Part shown: positions 15,030 through 26,719 of the stretch, in pieces
How positions within the stretch are numbered: the stretch's first letter is position 1
Layout: every line of letters begins with the position of its first letter
DNA from: Streptomyces sp. ERV7
Lineage (GTDB): Bacteria > Actinomycetota > Actinomycetes > Streptomycetales > Streptomycetaceae
Assembly (NCBI RefSeq): GCF_001653515.1
Contig: NZ_LYOY01000001.1
Location: 868,001 to 932,000 of the forward strand
DNA length: 64,000 bases
Reading direction: 5' to 3'
The notes under the pieces: generated by a model
What the model was told of the DNA's origin: nothing
Databases searched by the model: none
Seen by the model: the letters and a program-made list of their open reading frames with translations, nothing else
Position numbers and translations under genes: made by a program

Positions 15030-16016
15030 TTACTTGGTCTCCGAATCGACGGGGCGGGCGTGGCTGACGGCGGGCTCGTTGCCGCCCAGAAGCAGGTAGA
15101 GGACCGCCATCCGGGTGTGGACGCCGTTGGCGACCTGCTCGATGACGGTGCAGCGGTCGGAGTCGGCGACCTCGGCGGTGATCTCCATGCCCCGGACCAT
15201 CGGGCCGGGGTGCATCACGATGCCGTGCTCGGGCATCCTCGCCATCCGCTCGCCGTCCAGGCCGTAGCGCCGCGAGTACTCGCGCTCGGTCGGGAAGAAG
15301 GCGGCGTTCATCCGCTCGCGCTGCACACGCAGCATCATCACCGCGTCGGACTTCGGCAGCACGCTGTCGAGGTCGTAGCTGACGTCGCAGGTCCAGTGGT
15401 CGACGCCGACCGGCAGCAGGGTGGGCGGGGCCACCAGGGTGACCTCGGCGCCCAGCGTGTGCAGCAGGTCGACGTTGGAGCGGGCCACCCGGCTGTGCAG
15501 CACGTCGCCGACGAGGGTGATGCGCTTGCCGGCCAGGTCCTGGCCGAGGCCCGCGTCCCGGCCGACCAGGCGGCGGCGCATGGTGAAGGCGTCGAGCAGG
15601 GCCTGGGTGGGGTGCTGGTGGGTGCCGTCGCCGGCGTTGATGACGGCCGCGTCGATCCAGTCGGAGGTGGCGAGCCGGTAGGGGGCTCCGGAGGCGCCGT
15701 GCCGGATGACGACGGCGTCCACACCCATGGCTTCGAGGGTCTGGGCGGTGTCCTTCAGGGACTCGCCCTTGGACACGCTCGATCCCTTGGCGGTGAAGTT
15801 GATGACGTCCGCGGACAGGCGCTTCTCGGCGGCCTCGAAGGAGATCCGGGTGCGCGTCGAGTCCTCGAAGAAGAGGTTGACGACGGTACGGCCGCGCAGG
15901 GTGGGCAGCTTCTTGATCGGCCGGTCGGCGACCCGGGCCATCTCTTCGGCGGTGTCGAGGATGAGCACGGCGTCGTCGCGGGTGAGGTCGGCGGCCGAGA
16001 TGAGGTGACGCTTCAT
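15030..16016 (-). CDS. pyrB: Aspartate carbamoyltransferase catalytic subunit
   Basis: Condenses carbamoyl phosphate with aspartate, the committed pyrimidine step. The 328-residue product has the carbamoyl-phosphate loop [13 protein letters not shown], the [11 protein letters not shown] loop, [14 protein letters not shown], and the C-terminal [11 protein letters not shown]. The ATG at 16016 is preceded by GGAGAAGAA; the longer open frame upstream is low-complexity and overlaps the pyrR end. No pyrI regulatory gene is present, so control is probably through PyrR and metabolite effects on CarAB. Confidence 0.98.
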   Translation of the reverse strand: MKRHLISAADLTRDDAVLILDTAEEMARVADRPIKKLPTLRGRTVVNLFFEDSTRTRISFEAAEKRLSADVINFTAKGSSVSKGESLKDTAQTLEAMGVDAVVIRHGASGAPYRLATSDWIDAAVINAGDGTHQHPTQALLDAFTMRRRLVGRDAGLGQDLAGKRITLVGDVLHSRVARSNVDLLHTLGAEVTLVAPPTLLPVGVDHWTCDVSYDLDSVLPKSDAVMMLRVQRERMNAAFFPTEREYSRRYGLDGERMARMPEHGIVMHPGPMVRGMEITAEVADSDRCTVIEQVANGVHTRMAVLYLLLGGNEPAVSHARPVDSETK

Positions 16017-16110
16017 CTGGTTTCTTCTCCAGGAGGGTGGAGGTTCGGGCGTGCGGGCGCGCAGAAGTGCCGCACGGGCCGCTGCGACCCGTGCTCCGTG
16101 CGGAGGTGGC

Positions 16111-16732
<622 letters not shown>

Positions 16733-16751
16733 CGTCGGAATTACTCAGTCC

Positions 16752-16780
16752 ACGGTACCAGGGCCTTTGCCCGTCTTCAC
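16752..16780 (-). promoter_or_regulatory. Predicted pyr operon promoter
   Basis: On the minus strand, GTGAAG (16780-16775) and TACCGT (16757-16752) are 17 nt apart. The start point would be near 16745, giving a leader of about 60 nt made up almost entirely of the PyrR site. The -35 is a weak match. Confidence 0.45.
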
Positions 16781-16824
16781 ACGGGGTCGTCACCCGTCTG
16801 GGGTGGGGGTATGGACCATTCGGC

Positions 16825-16867
16825 TTGACGCAGCCAAGTAACGCTGCGTAACCTCACAGTGAGTTAC
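16825..16867 (+). promoter_or_regulatory. bldD promoter with BldD-type operator
   Basis: TTGACG (16825-16830) and TAACCT (16849-16854), 18 nt apart, form a strong promoter. Over the -10 and start region lies the near-palindrome GTAACCTCACAGTGAGTTAC (16848-16867), which contains the AGTGA and TCAC elements of known BldD operators. BldD is known to repress its own gene in S. coelicolor, so this is the likely autoregulatory site. Confidence 0.7.
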
Positions 16868-16914
16868 CAGCCACGCGGCGGTGCCGCACGTTGCCTCAGC
16901 GTCCGGGGAGCTAT

Positions 16915-17415
16915 ATGTCCAGCGAATACGCAAAACAGCTCGGGGCCAAGCTCCGCGCCATCCGCACCCAGCAGGGTCTGTCCCTCCATGGTGTGGAGGA
17001 GAAGTCCCAGGGCCGCTGGAAGGCCGTCGTGGTCGGGTCGTACGAGCGCGGCGACCGCGCCGTGACCGTACAGCGCCTTGCCGAGCTCGCGGACTTCTAC
17101 GGGGTCCCGGTGCAGGAGCTGCTGCCCGGCACCACGCCCGGCGGCGCGGCCGAGCCGCCGCCGAAGCTCGTGCTCGACCTGGAGCGCCTCGCGCACGTCC
17201 CGCCGGAGAAGGCGGGCCCGCTGCAGAGGTACGCGGCGACGATCCAGTCGCAGCGCGGCGACTACAACGGCAAGGTGCTGTCGATCCGTCAGGACGACCT
17301 GCGCACCCTCGCCGTGATCTACGACCAGTCGCCCTCGGTCCTCACCGAGCAGCTGATCAGCTGGGGCGTCCTGGACGCGGACGCGCGCCGCGCGGTCGCC
17401 CACGAGGACAACTGA
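16915..17415 (+). CDS. bldD: BldD developmental master repressor
   Basis: Cyclic-di-GMP-responsive transcription factor that holds Streptomyces in vegetative growth by repressing sporulation genes. The 166-residue protein has an N-terminal helix-turn-helix of XRE type (LGAKLRAIRTQQGLSLHGVEEKS to VGSYERGDRAVTV) and a C-terminal domain. The c-di-GMP binding motif RGD at 114-116 and RQDD at 125-128 (RXD-X8-RXXD) is intact. The ATG at 16915 is 8 codons inside a longer frame and begins SSEYAKQLG as in orthologues. It is transcribed alone and divergently from the pyr operon. Confidence 0.99.
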   Translation: MSSEYAKQLGAKLRAIRTQQGLSLHGVEEKSQGRWKAVVVGSYERGDRAVTVQRLAELADFYGVPVQELLPGTTPGGAAEPPPKLVLDLERLAHVPPEKAGPLQRYAATIQSQRGDYNGKVLSIRQDDLRTLAVIYDQSPSVLTEQLISWGVLDADARRAVAHEDN

Positions 17416-17443
17416 CGCCTCCGGCGCTTCAGCAGAAACGTGC

Positions 17444-17492
17444 CGCCGCCGGGCCGGCCGGGACCTTCGGGGTCCTGGCCGGCCCGGCGGCG
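17444..17492 (+). terminator. Terminator after bldD
   Basis: A 22-bp, almost perfect stem (17444-17465 with 17471-17492, loop TTCGG, one G-T pair) begins 28 nt after the bldD stop. Confidence 0.8.
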
Positions 17493-17540
17493 TTCTGTGC
17501 GGCCCGGACGGCCGGGTGGGTCTCCTGGGCCCGGACATGA

Positions 17541-17580
17541 CGAAGGGGCCCGCTGTACGTGCGTACAGCGGGCCCCTTCG
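17541..17580 (-). terminator. Terminator after nusB
   Basis: An 18-bp perfect stem (17541-17558 with 17563-17580, loop GTGC) lies 33 nt past the nusB stop. It could work in both directions. Together with the preceding hairpin it insulates two convergent units. Confidence 0.8.
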
Positions 17581-17613
17581 TGTGTGTCCGGTGCCTGAGG
17601 CGTCCGTCGGAGG

Positions 17614-18045
17614 CTAGGCGTCCCGGCGGAGGCTCGGCTTGAGGTCCTTGAAACGGGCCAGCAGCCCGTTCACGAAGGCCGGGGAGTCGTCCGTGGAGAA
17701 CTCCTTCGCCAGCTGCACCGCCTCGTCGATCACGACGGCGTCCGGCGTCTCGTCCTCCCAGACCAGCTCGTACGTGCCGAGCCGCAGGATGTTGCGGTCG
17801 ACGACCGGCATCCGGTCGAGCGTCCAGTCGACGGAGTACGTGGAGATGAGGTCGTCGATGCGCGCAACGTACTGCGCGTACCCCTCGACGAGCTGCATCG
17901 TGTACTCGTTGACCGGCGGCTGACGGTCGTCGGACCGCGAGTGGCGCACCCAGTCCGCGAGGACCGTCTGCACGGACTCGCCGCGCTGGTCGGCCTCGAA
18001 GAGGATCTGGAAGGCGCGCTTGCGCGCCTTGTTCCGGGCAGCCAC
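17614..18045 (-). CDS. nusB: Transcription antitermination protein NusB
   Basis: Binds boxA RNA with NusE (S10) during rRNA antitermination. The 143-residue all-helical protein starts with the RNA-binding KARKRAFQILFEADQRGES. It continues with MPVVDRNILRLGTYEL and the C-terminal VVIDEAVQLAKEFSTDDSPAFVNGLL signatures. The GTG start at 18045 lies only 2 nt from the efp stop, so efp and nusB are coupled. Confidence 0.97.
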   Translation of the reverse strand: MAARNKARKRAFQILFEADQRGESVQTVLADWVRHSRSDDRQPPVNEYTMQLVEGYAQYVARIDDLISTYSVDWTLDRMPVVDRNILRLGTYELVWEDETPDAVVIDEAVQLAKEFSTDDSPAFVNGLLARFKDLKPSLRRDA

Positions 18046-18047
18046 GG

Positions 18048-18614
18048 TTAGCTGTTCACCCGGCCGAGGTAGTCGCTGGTACGGGTGTCGACCTTGACCT
18101 TCTCACCGGTGGTGATGAAGAGCGGGACCTGGATCTGGTAACCGGTCTCCAGGATGGCGGGCTTGGTGCCACCGGTGGAGCGGTCGCCCTGGACACCCGG
18201 CTCGGTCTCCTGGATGACGAGCTCGACGGCGGCCGGCAGCTCCACGTAGAGCACCTCGCCCTCGTGCTGCGCCACGGAGGCGGTGAAGCCCTCGATCAGG
18301 AAGTTGGCGGCGTCGCCGACGGACTTGCGGTCGACCATCAGCTGGTCGTAGGTGTCCATGTCCATGAAGACGAAGTACTCGCCGTCCATGTACGAGAACT
18401 GCATGTCACGGCGGTCGATGGTGGCGGTCTCGACCTTCGTGCCGGCGTTGAAGGTCTTGTCGACGACCTTGCCGGAGAGCACGTGCTTGAGCTTGGTGCG
18501 CACGAAGGCCGGGCCCTTGCCGGGCTTGACGTGCTGGAACTCGACGACGGACCAGAGCTGGCCCCCGTCGAGCTTGAGCACCATGCCGTTCTTGAGGTCG
18601 TTCGTGGAAGCCAC
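18048..18614 (-). CDS. efp: Translation elongation factor P
   Basis: Relieves ribosome stalling at polyproline. The 188-residue three-domain protein has an intact domain-I loop, KPGKGP at about residues 30-35, placing Lys33 at the tip. The PGKGP form is typical of actinobacterial EF-P thought to work without lysine modification, and no epmA- or ymfI-type gene is adjacent. The GTG at 18614 yields ASTNDLKNG; the upstream frame extension is dissimilar. The preceding pepQ-like gene ends 60 nt away, so the order is pepQ-efp-nusB, a conserved actinobacterial arrangement. Confidence 0.97.
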   Translation of the reverse strand: MASTNDLKNGMVLKLDGGQLWSVVEFQHVKPGKGPAFVRTKLKHVLSGKVVDKTFNAGTKVETATIDRRDMQFSYMDGEYFVFMDMDTYDQLMVDRKSVGDAANFLIEGFTASVAQHEGEVLYVELPAAVELVIQETEPGVQGDRSTGGTKPAILETGYQIQVPLFITTGEKVKVDTRTSDYLGRVNS

Positions 18615-18674
18615 GGTTGCGGAATCTCCTGGACTGAAGCTGGTGGGACCGAGGGTGCGCGGCACAGCACGGGG

Positions 18675-19781
18675 CTAGAGCGCGAGCAGTTCCTTGGTCG
18701 TGATGGTGAGTAGCTCTGGCCCGCCATCCGCCTCGGGGCGGACGACGAGCGTGTCATCGATTCGGACACCACCCCGCCCCGGGAGGTGGACCCCCGGTTC
18801 GACGGTGACCGGCACGCAAGCGTCCAGTTTACCCATGGCTCCAGGTGCGAGCTGCGGGTCCTCGCTGATTTCGAGGCCGACGCCGTGTCCGGTACACGCT
18901 CCCAGGCCCTCCGCGTGGCCCGCCGCGTCCAGCACCTGGCGTGCCGCGCGGTCCACCGCCCGGTACTCGGCGCCCGGGGTCAGCGCCTCCCGGCCGGCCC
19001 GCTGAGCGGCGAAGACGACGTCGTAGAGCTCGATCTGCCAGTCCGCCGGGGTGGTCCCGATGACGAAGGTGCGGCCGATCTCGCAGCGGTAGCCGCGATA
19101 GGTGGCGCCCAGGCAGACGGAGAGGAAATCGCCTTCCTCGACCCGTCGGTCGGAGGGCCGGTGGCCGCCGCGGCCGGAGTTGGGGCCGGTACCGACGGAG
19201 GTGGTGAAGGCGGGGCCGTCGGCGCCGTGGTCGACGAGGCGGCGCTCCAGCTCCAGGGCGAGGTGGCGCTCGGTGCGGCCGACCAGGATCGACTCCAGGA
19301 GCTCACCGAGCGCCTGGTCGGCGATCTCGGCCGCGATGCGCAGACACGCGATCTCCTCCTCGTCCTTGACCAGACGCTTCTGCTCGACCGCTCCCCCGAG
19401 GTCGCCGAGGAGCAGCCGGGGCGCGACCGAGCCGATCGCGCGGTGCCGGGCGACGGTGAGGTCGTGCTCCTCCACGCTGAGCGAATCGGCACCGCAGGCC
19501 TGGGCGAGGTCCGCCGCGGCCACGGCCGGGTCGCCCGAGGGCGTGGGCAGCACGGTGATCCGCAGCAGCTCGTCGAGCCGCCCCTCCACGAGGTCGCCGG
19601 TGGGCGTACGGGGGCAGAGCAGGACGTCCTCGGCGGGGCCGAGCAGCAGGACGGCGCCGGGTGGGGCGCCGCCGGCGAGATAGCGGACGTTCGCGGGGCG
19701 CGAGACCAGTGCGGCCGCGCTGCCCGCGGCCGCGCAGCGGTCCCGTAGCCAGCCGCGGCGGAGCCCATACACCTCTGACAT
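18675..19781 (-). CDS. M24-family (Xaa-Pro) aminopeptidase-like protein with altered metal site
   Basis: A 368-residue pita-bread-fold protein with a creatinase-like N-terminal domain and a C-terminal M24 domain. Compared with pepQ/YqhT, two ligands remain: the histidine in GHGVGLE and the glutamate in VTVEPG. Three positions differ. The first aspartate (usually in DFGA) reads SVCLGA, the second (SDxTRT) reads CEIGRT, and the last glutamate (GVRIED) reads GVRIDD. The second histidine of GLEIHE is serine. It may use metal differently or have lost peptidase activity. It is upstream of efp, a pairing conserved in many bacteria. Confidence 0.85.
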   Translation of the reverse strand: MSEVYGLRRGWLRDRCAAAGSAAALVSRPANVRYLAGGAPPGAVLLLGPAEDVLLCPRTPTGDLVEGRLDELLRITVLPTPSGDPAVAAADLAQACGADSLSVEEHDLTVARHRAIGSVAPRLLLGDLGGAVEQKRLVKDEEEIACLRIAAEIADQALGELLESILVGRTERHLALELERRLVDHGADGPAFTTSVGTGPNSGRGGHRPSDRRVEEGDFLSVCLGATYRGYRCEIGRTFVIGTTPADWQIELYDVVFAAQRAGREALTPGAEYRAVDRAARQVLDAAGHAEGLGACTGHGVGLEISEDPQLAPGAMGKLDACVPVTVEPGVHLPGRGGVRIDDTLVVRPEADGGPELLTITTKELLAL

Positions 19782-20143
19782 GCGTCGAGCGTATGAGGGG
19801 GCAGGGGGATCGGCCGTTTCTGCGCGTCCGACCGGGGGCCGGTCCGTGGGGCGCGGCCGCGCCCCTACCAGCTCGGCGGGCTCGCGATCGCTCGCGGCAG
19901 GACGTCGGGGGGCCGCCCTGGGTCACGGGCTGGTGGGCCACGAAGGCCCAGTCGGGCCCCGCTCCGTGCCCCGGCGCGTGGGGCGGCGGAAGCGGCGCTC
20001 CCGCTTCGTGCTGCATCCGGTGCCACTCCGTCTCGTACAAGGCAACTGGCGCTGGTCCGACGCCCATCGGGGCGCCCGGTCCAGAACCGTACCTTCCCCG
20101 GCCGTCGCAGTGTGAACGGCCGGGGTGCGGCGAAGGTGCCCCG
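19782..20143. other. Gene-poor 362-nt gap between aroQ and the pepQ-like gene
   Basis: Holds the aroQ terminator hairpin (20096-20125) and the region upstream of the pepQ-like gene. A minus-strand frame from about 20067 encodes a Trp/His/Pro-rich stretch (for example PDWAFVAHQP) with high third-position GC for roughly 55 codons. It then loses codon bias and runs on into the pepQ-like gene in another frame without a stop. I do not call it a gene. Confidence 0.4.
20096..20125 (-). terminator. Terminator of the shikimate operon
   Basis: CCCCGGCCGT (20096-20105) pairs perfectly with ACGGCCGGGG (20116-20125) across a 10-nt loop, 18 nt past the aroQ stop. Confidence 0.7.
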
Positions 20144-22186
<2,043 letters not shown>

Positions 22187-22190
<4 letters not shown>

Positions 22191-23371
22191 CGGATCTGCA
22201 GGTTGTCGAGGTAGGACTGGACGTTGCGGCGGGTCTCGGGGACCGAGTCACCGCCGAACTTCTCCGCGACCGCGTCCGCGAGAACCAGCGCCACCATGGC
22301 CTCGGCCACGATCCCGGCCGCGGGCACGGCGCACACGTCCGAGCGCTGGTGGTGGGCCTTGGCGGCCTCGCCCGTGACCACGTCGATGGTGGCGAGGGCG
22401 CGCGGCACGGTCGCGATCGGCTTCATCGCGGCGCGGACGCGCAGCAGCTCACCGGTGGTCAGACCGCCCTCGGTGCCGCCCGCGCGACCGGAGGTGCGCT
22501 TGACGCCGTCGGCGGTCTTGACGATCTCGTCGTGCGCCTGCGAGCCCGGCACCCGGGCCAGGTCGAAGCCGTCGCCGACCTCGACGCCCTTGATCGCCTG
22601 GATGCCCATCAGCGCGGCAGCGAGACGGGCGTCGAGGCGGCGGTCCCAGTGGACGTGCGAGCCCAGGCCCACCGGAACCCCGTACGCCAGGACCTCGACC
22701 ACGCCACCGAGGGTGTCGCCGTCCTTGTGGGCCTGGTCGATCTCCGCGACCATCGCCTTCGACGCGTCCGCGTCCAGGCAGCGCACCGGGTCCGCGTCCA
22801 GCGCCTCCACATCGGCCGGAGTCGGGTACACGCCGTACGGGGCCTTGGCCGCCGCCAGCTCGACCACGTGCGAGACGACCTCGATCCCGGCCGTCTCCTT
22901 CAGGTAGGAGCGGGCCACCGCACCCAGCGCCACCCGGGCCGCCGTCTCACGGGCACTCGCGCGCTCCAGGATCGGCCGGGCCTCGTCGAAGCCGTACTTC
23001 TGCATGCCCGCGAGGTCGGCGTGTCCGGGGCGCGGGCGCGTCAGCGGCGCGTTGCGGGCCAGGTCGGCCAGGATCTCGGGGTCCACGGGGTCGGCCGACA
23101 TGACCTGTTCCCACTTGGGCCACTCGGTGTTGCCGACCATGATCGCAATGGGCGAGCCCATCGACAGGCCGTGCCGGACGCCGCCGAGGAAGGTGACCTC
23201 GTCGCGCTCGAACTTCATCCGGGCGCCGCGTCCATAGCCGAGGCGCCGCCGGGCCAGGTGGTCCGCCACCATCTCCGTGGTGATCGGCACGCCGGCGGGA
23301 AGGCCCTCCAGCGTCGCCACCAGTGCGGGTCCGTGGGACTCCCCCGCGGTCAGCCAGCGCAACCTGCTCAA
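22187..23371 (-). CDS. aroC: Chorismate synthase
   Basis: Eliminates phosphate from EPSP to form chorismate, needing reduced FMN. The 394-residue protein starts [22 protein letters not shown]. It contains [14 protein letters not shown] signatures ([17 protein letters not shown]), the [31 protein letters not shown] block, and the C-terminal [25 protein letters not shown]. The start is a TTG at 23371, supported by GAGGAG 5 nt upstream and by family alignment; no ATG or GTG fits. It begins the aroC-aroK-aroB-aroQ run, 221 nt after aroE. Confidence 0.97.
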
Positions 23372-23592
23372 CGGTGCTCCTCGTTGCTCGCGCGTCCTGG
23401 TACTTCGACGGCGCGGCCGGGGTGCGCGGCCCTGGCCCGCCACCCTCTGATCCTCCCACGTCCCCGGTCGTACCTGGTCACCGGTCCAGCAGGCGGACGG
23501 TGATTTCGTCAGGTGCGGGTTCGTCGTGGCCGGGCGCGCCCACGCGGCCCAGCCGCACACGTCACAGCCCCGCGCCCCTTTCGGGGCACGCC

Positions 23593-24438
23593 TCAGCGGG
23601 CCGCGAGGGCCTGCTCGCCCGCCTCGCGCATGGCCGTCAGCGGAGCCTTCTCCGTGCCTGTCATCTGTTCCACCTGGAGCACTGCCTGGTGTACGAGGAG
23701 GTCCAGGCCGCCCACTACCGCTCCGCCGTTCGCGGACCAGGCCGCCGCCAGCGCCGTCGGCCAGGGGTCGTACAGCACGTCGAAAAGCGTGCCGGGCCGC
23801 TCGGGGACGGCCGCCACGAGCGCGTCCGTGGTGCCCGCCGGGGTGGTGGCGACGACCAGCGGCGTCTCGAAGGCCTCGGCCGCGTCCGCCCAGTCGGCGG
23901 TGCGCACGGCGACCCCGAGCCGCTCGCCCCAGCCCCGCATCTCCTCGGCCCGGGCGGCGCTGCGCACATACGCGGTGACCTCGCCGGTACAGATACGGGC
24001 GAGGGCGGCCAGCGCGGAGGACGCGGTGGCGCCCGCGCCGAGCACCGCGGCCGAGCCGACCCGCTCGACGCCGCGCTCGCGCAGGGCGGCGATCATGCCG
24101 GGGATGTCGGTGTTGTCGCCGTAGCGGCGCCCGTCGGCGGTCAGGACGACCGTGTTGACCGCCTCCACCGAGGAGGCCGTGTCACTGATGCCGTCGAGCA
24201 GCGGGATGATCGCCCGCTTCAGCGGCATGGTGAGCGAGAGCCCCGCCCACGACCGGTCGAGTCCGCCGACGAACGCGGGCAGCGCGGCCTCGTCCACCTC
24301 GAAGCGGTCGTACGACCAGTGGGTGAGGCCCAGCTCCCGGTAGGCGGCGCGGTGCAGCACCGGGGAGAGCGAGTGGGCGATGGGCGACCCCAGTACGGCC
24401 GCCCGTCGCGCACCGCTCTCCTGGCTCACGGAACTCAC
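23593..24438 (-). CDS. aroE: Shikimate 5-dehydrogenase
   Basis: NADPH-dependent reduction of 3-dehydroshikimate to shikimate. The 281 residues have [29 protein letters not shown] (catalytic lysine), NTD in GDNTDIPGM, a dinucleotide fold [14 protein letters not shown], and the C-terminal [12 protein letters not shown]. The GTG at 24438 overlaps the mltG stop (GTGA); a second GTG three codons on is possible. A short G/C hairpin (23574-23587) follows the gene. Confidence 0.95.
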   Translation of the reverse strand: MSSVSQESGARRAAVLGSPIAHSLSPVLHRAAYRELGLTHWSYDRFEVDEAALPAFVGGLDRSWAGLSLTMPLKRAIIPLLDGISDTASSVEAVNTVVLTADGRRYGDNTDIPGMIAALRERGVERVGSAAVLGAGATASSALAALARICTGEVTAYVRSAARAEEMRGWGERLGVAVRTADWADAAEAFETPLVVATTPAGTTDALVAAVPERPGTLFDVLYDPWPTALAAAWSANGGAVVGGLDLLVHQAVLQVEQMTGTEKAPLTAMREAGEQALAAR

Positions 24439-26153
24439 TGGCCGGACTGCTCCTTCTGGTACTTCTTGCGGTTCTGCTCGTGCTCTTCGTTGGTGACCGC
24501 GAACAGCGTCTCGTTCTCGGTGACGGAGACGAAGTAGTACCACGGGCCCGGCGTCGGGTTGAGCGCCGAGTGCAGCGCGGACTCACCGGGGTTGCCGATG
24601 GGACCGGGCGGCAGGCCGTGGATGTAGTACGTGTTGTACGGGTGCTTGAAGTCCCGCAGGTGCTTGACCGCACCGACGTCCAGGGTCGACTGGCTCTTGG
24701 CGTAGTTCACCGTGGAGTCGAAGTCGAGCAGGCCGTAGGTCTCGGTGTTGTTGGGCTTGAGGCGGTTGTAGACGACCCGCGCGACCTTGTCGAAGTCGTG
24801 CTTGTACTTGCCTTCCGCCTGGACGAGGCTCGCGACCGTGATGAGCTGGAGGGGCGACTTCAGGCCGAGCTTGGACGCCATGCCCTTCAGGTCGACCTTG
24901 CCGTACTCGGTGTTGGCGCGCGAGACCATCTTGCGCAGCACGTCCTCGGGCTTGGCGCCCTTGGCGACCGGGTAGCTGGCCGGGTAGAGGAACCCTTCCA
25001 GCGGATCCTGGATGTCCTTGGCGTCGTTCGCCCAGTCGGGCAGCCCGAGCTTCTTCGCCTGTGCTTTCGCGACGTCCTTGGTCGTGCCCGCCTTGAGTTC
25101 GAGGCGCTTGTCGATCTGCTCGTAGACCCAGGCGTTCCGCTTGCCCTCGGGAATGATGAGGTTGTTGCGGCTGGTCGGGTTGAGCATGGCCGCGACCGCG
25201 TTCGCCGCCGACATCCCCTTGTTGAGGGTGTAGACGCCCGCCTGGATCGTCTTGCCCTTGGGGTTGTCGTTCTGCGCGGAGACGAAGGCGCCCTGGCTCT
25301 TGACCACGCCGGCCTTCGCCAGGATGCCGCCGATCTCGTAGCCGCCGGCGCCCTGCGGGATCTCCACCTGGACCGGGGTGGAGCCGGTTCCCACGTAGTC
25401 GGGGGCCGCGCCGAACTTCTTCTGCCAGAACTGGTAGCCGACATACCCGGCGCCGCCCACACCGAGCGAGAAGACCACCACGAGCACCAGGCAGGCGCGT
25501 CCGCTCTTGCCCTTCTTCTTGCCCTTGCCCCGGCGGTCGCGGCCGGAGCCGCCGCGCCGGGAGCCGCGCGGCTCGTCCTCGTCCTCCTCGGACCCGGGCT
25601 TGTCACCGCCGTCGCCGTCGCTGAAGAAGGGGTGGTTCTCCTCCTCCGGCTCCTGCTCCTCGGGGGTCCACTCCGGCGCCTGCTCGGGCACCGTCCGCCG
25701 CTGCCCCGGGGGCTGCGGCGGCGGATACGCCTCGGGCGTGCCGTAGTAGTCCTGGGTCTCGGTGCCGTAGCCCGGGTAGCCCTCGGTCTGCTGGCCCGCG
25801 TAGGGCATGGCGGCCTGCTGGCCGGTGTCCCATCCCGCGTTGTACTGGGCCTGCTGTACGTACTGCTGCTCCTGCGGGTAGCCCTGCTGGGGCTGCTCAC
25901 CGTAGTGCGGCTGCTGCCCGTAGGGGTCCTGCGGCTGCTGTGCGTACTGCTGCTGGTACTGAGGATGCTGCTGGTGTTGCTGGTGCTGAGGTTGCTGCTG
26001 CGAATGCTGCTGGGGGTACTGCTGCTGGACCTGCTGGTCGCCGTACGGAGCCTGACCGGGCGCAGCCTGCTGCGCTCCCCACCCCTGGTCCCCGTAGAGA
26101 GGATCCTCGGGATGCCACGGTTCGGAGCCTGCGCCCCGGCCATACTCAGTCAT
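24435..26153 (-). CDS. mltG: Endolytic murein transglycosylase MltG-like, with long Q-rich N-terminus
   Basis: YceG/MltG enzymes cleave nascent peptidoglycan glycan strands at the membrane. The 572-residue protein has a disordered, cytoplasmic, glutamine/proline/tyrosine-rich first 160 residues. An acidic then strongly basic stretch follows at 165-220, then one membrane segment at about 219-240, then the extracellular YceG domain with LysM-like part and catalytic region. That region carries ASLVQAEG (catalytic glutamate), DPLEGFLYPASY, NTYYIHGLPPGPIGNPG, and the C-terminal YYFVSVTENETLFAVTNEEH. The ATG at 26153 follows AGGGGA. It is coupled to aroE by GTGA. Confidence 0.95.
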   Translation of the reverse strand: MTEYGRGAGSEPWHPEDPLYGDQGWGAQQAAPGQAPYGDQQVQQQYPQQHSQQQPQHQQHQQHPQYQQQYAQQPQDPYGQQPHYGEQPQQGYPQEQQYVQQAQYNAGWDTGQQAAMPYAGQQTEGYPGYGTETQDYYGTPEAYPPPQPPGQRRTVPEQAPEWTPEEQEPEEENHPFFSDGDGGDKPGSEEDEDEPRGSRRGGSGRDRRGKGKKKGKSGRACLVLVVVFSLGVGGAGYVGYQFWQKKFGAAPDYVGTGSTPVQVEIPQGAGGYEIGGILAKAGVVKSQGAFVSAQNDNPKGKTIQAGVYTLNKGMSAANAVAAMLNPTSRNNLIIPEGKRNAWVYEQIDKRLELKAGTTKDVAKAQAKKLGLPDWANDAKDIQDPLEGFLYPASYPVAKGAKPEDVLRKMVSRANTEYGKVDLKGMASKLGLKSPLQLITVASLVQAEGKYKHDFDKVARVVYNRLKPNNTETYGLLDFDSTVNYAKSQSTLDVGAVKHLRDFKHPYNTYYIHGLPPGPIGNPGESALHSALNPTPGPWYYFVSVTENETLFAVTNEEHEQNRKKYQKEQSGQ

Positions 26154-26254
26154 CGGTCCCCTAGAGCCGCGAGGCATCCGGACGGTCCGCCTCTTTTGCT
26201 GTGCGGCAGCTGTTCGAATGTCGCCGCATCGCGCGGAACGTTACCGTATCGCGA

Positions 26255-26719
26255 TCAGATAACCACTTCGACGCCCTCGCCGGGCGGGCGTCCTGACACC
26301 CGTTCGGCCTCCAGCGCGTTCTGCAGAATGACCACGGCGGCCGCCTGGTCGATGACCGACCTGCCCTTCTTCGCCTTCACACCGGAGGCCCGCAGTCCCT
26401 GGGTGGCTGTGACCGTCGTCATCCGCTCGTCGACCAGCCGGACCGGGATCGGGGCGATGCCCTTCGCCATCTCCTGGGCGAACTTGCGGACCTTGACGGC
26501 CGCCGGGCCCTCGCCCCCGCTGAGGGAGCGGGGCAGCCCCATGACGACCTCGATGGGCTCGTACTCCTCCACGAGTCGGCGCAACCGCCGGTGGGCGGCC
26601 GGGACGTCACGTCCCGGCACCGTCTCCACCGGCGTCGCGAGGACCCCGTCGGGGTCGCACGAGGCGACCCCGATCCGGGCGTCCCCGACGTCGATCGCGA
26701 GGCGTCGTCCGCGTCGCAT
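26255..26719 (-). CDS. yqgF: YqgF/RuvX-family RNase H-fold nuclease
   Basis: A 154-residue protein implicated in pre-16S rRNA 5' processing and, in mycobacteria (RuvX), in Holliday junction resolution. It shows the RNase H-like metal site: LAIDVGDARIGVA (first aspartate), VVMGLPRSLSG, VRLVDERMTTVTA (glutamate), and SVIDQAAAVVILQNALE (last aspartate). Its ATG overlaps the alaS TGA by one base (TGATG). Confidence 0.95.
   Translation of the reverse strand: MRRGRRLAIDVGDARIGVASCDPDGVLATPVETVPGRDVPAAHRRLRRLVEEYEPIEVVMGLPRSLSGGEGPAAVKVRKFAQEMAKGIAPIPVRLVDERMTTVTATQGLRASGVKAKKGRSVIDQAAAVVILQNALEAERVSGRPPGEGVEVVI

Noticed and set aside
23574..23587. Short GCCCC/GGGGC hairpin as a strong aroE terminator
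   Set aside because: Only 5 bp and no U-tract; it may contribute, but I would not list it as a terminator.
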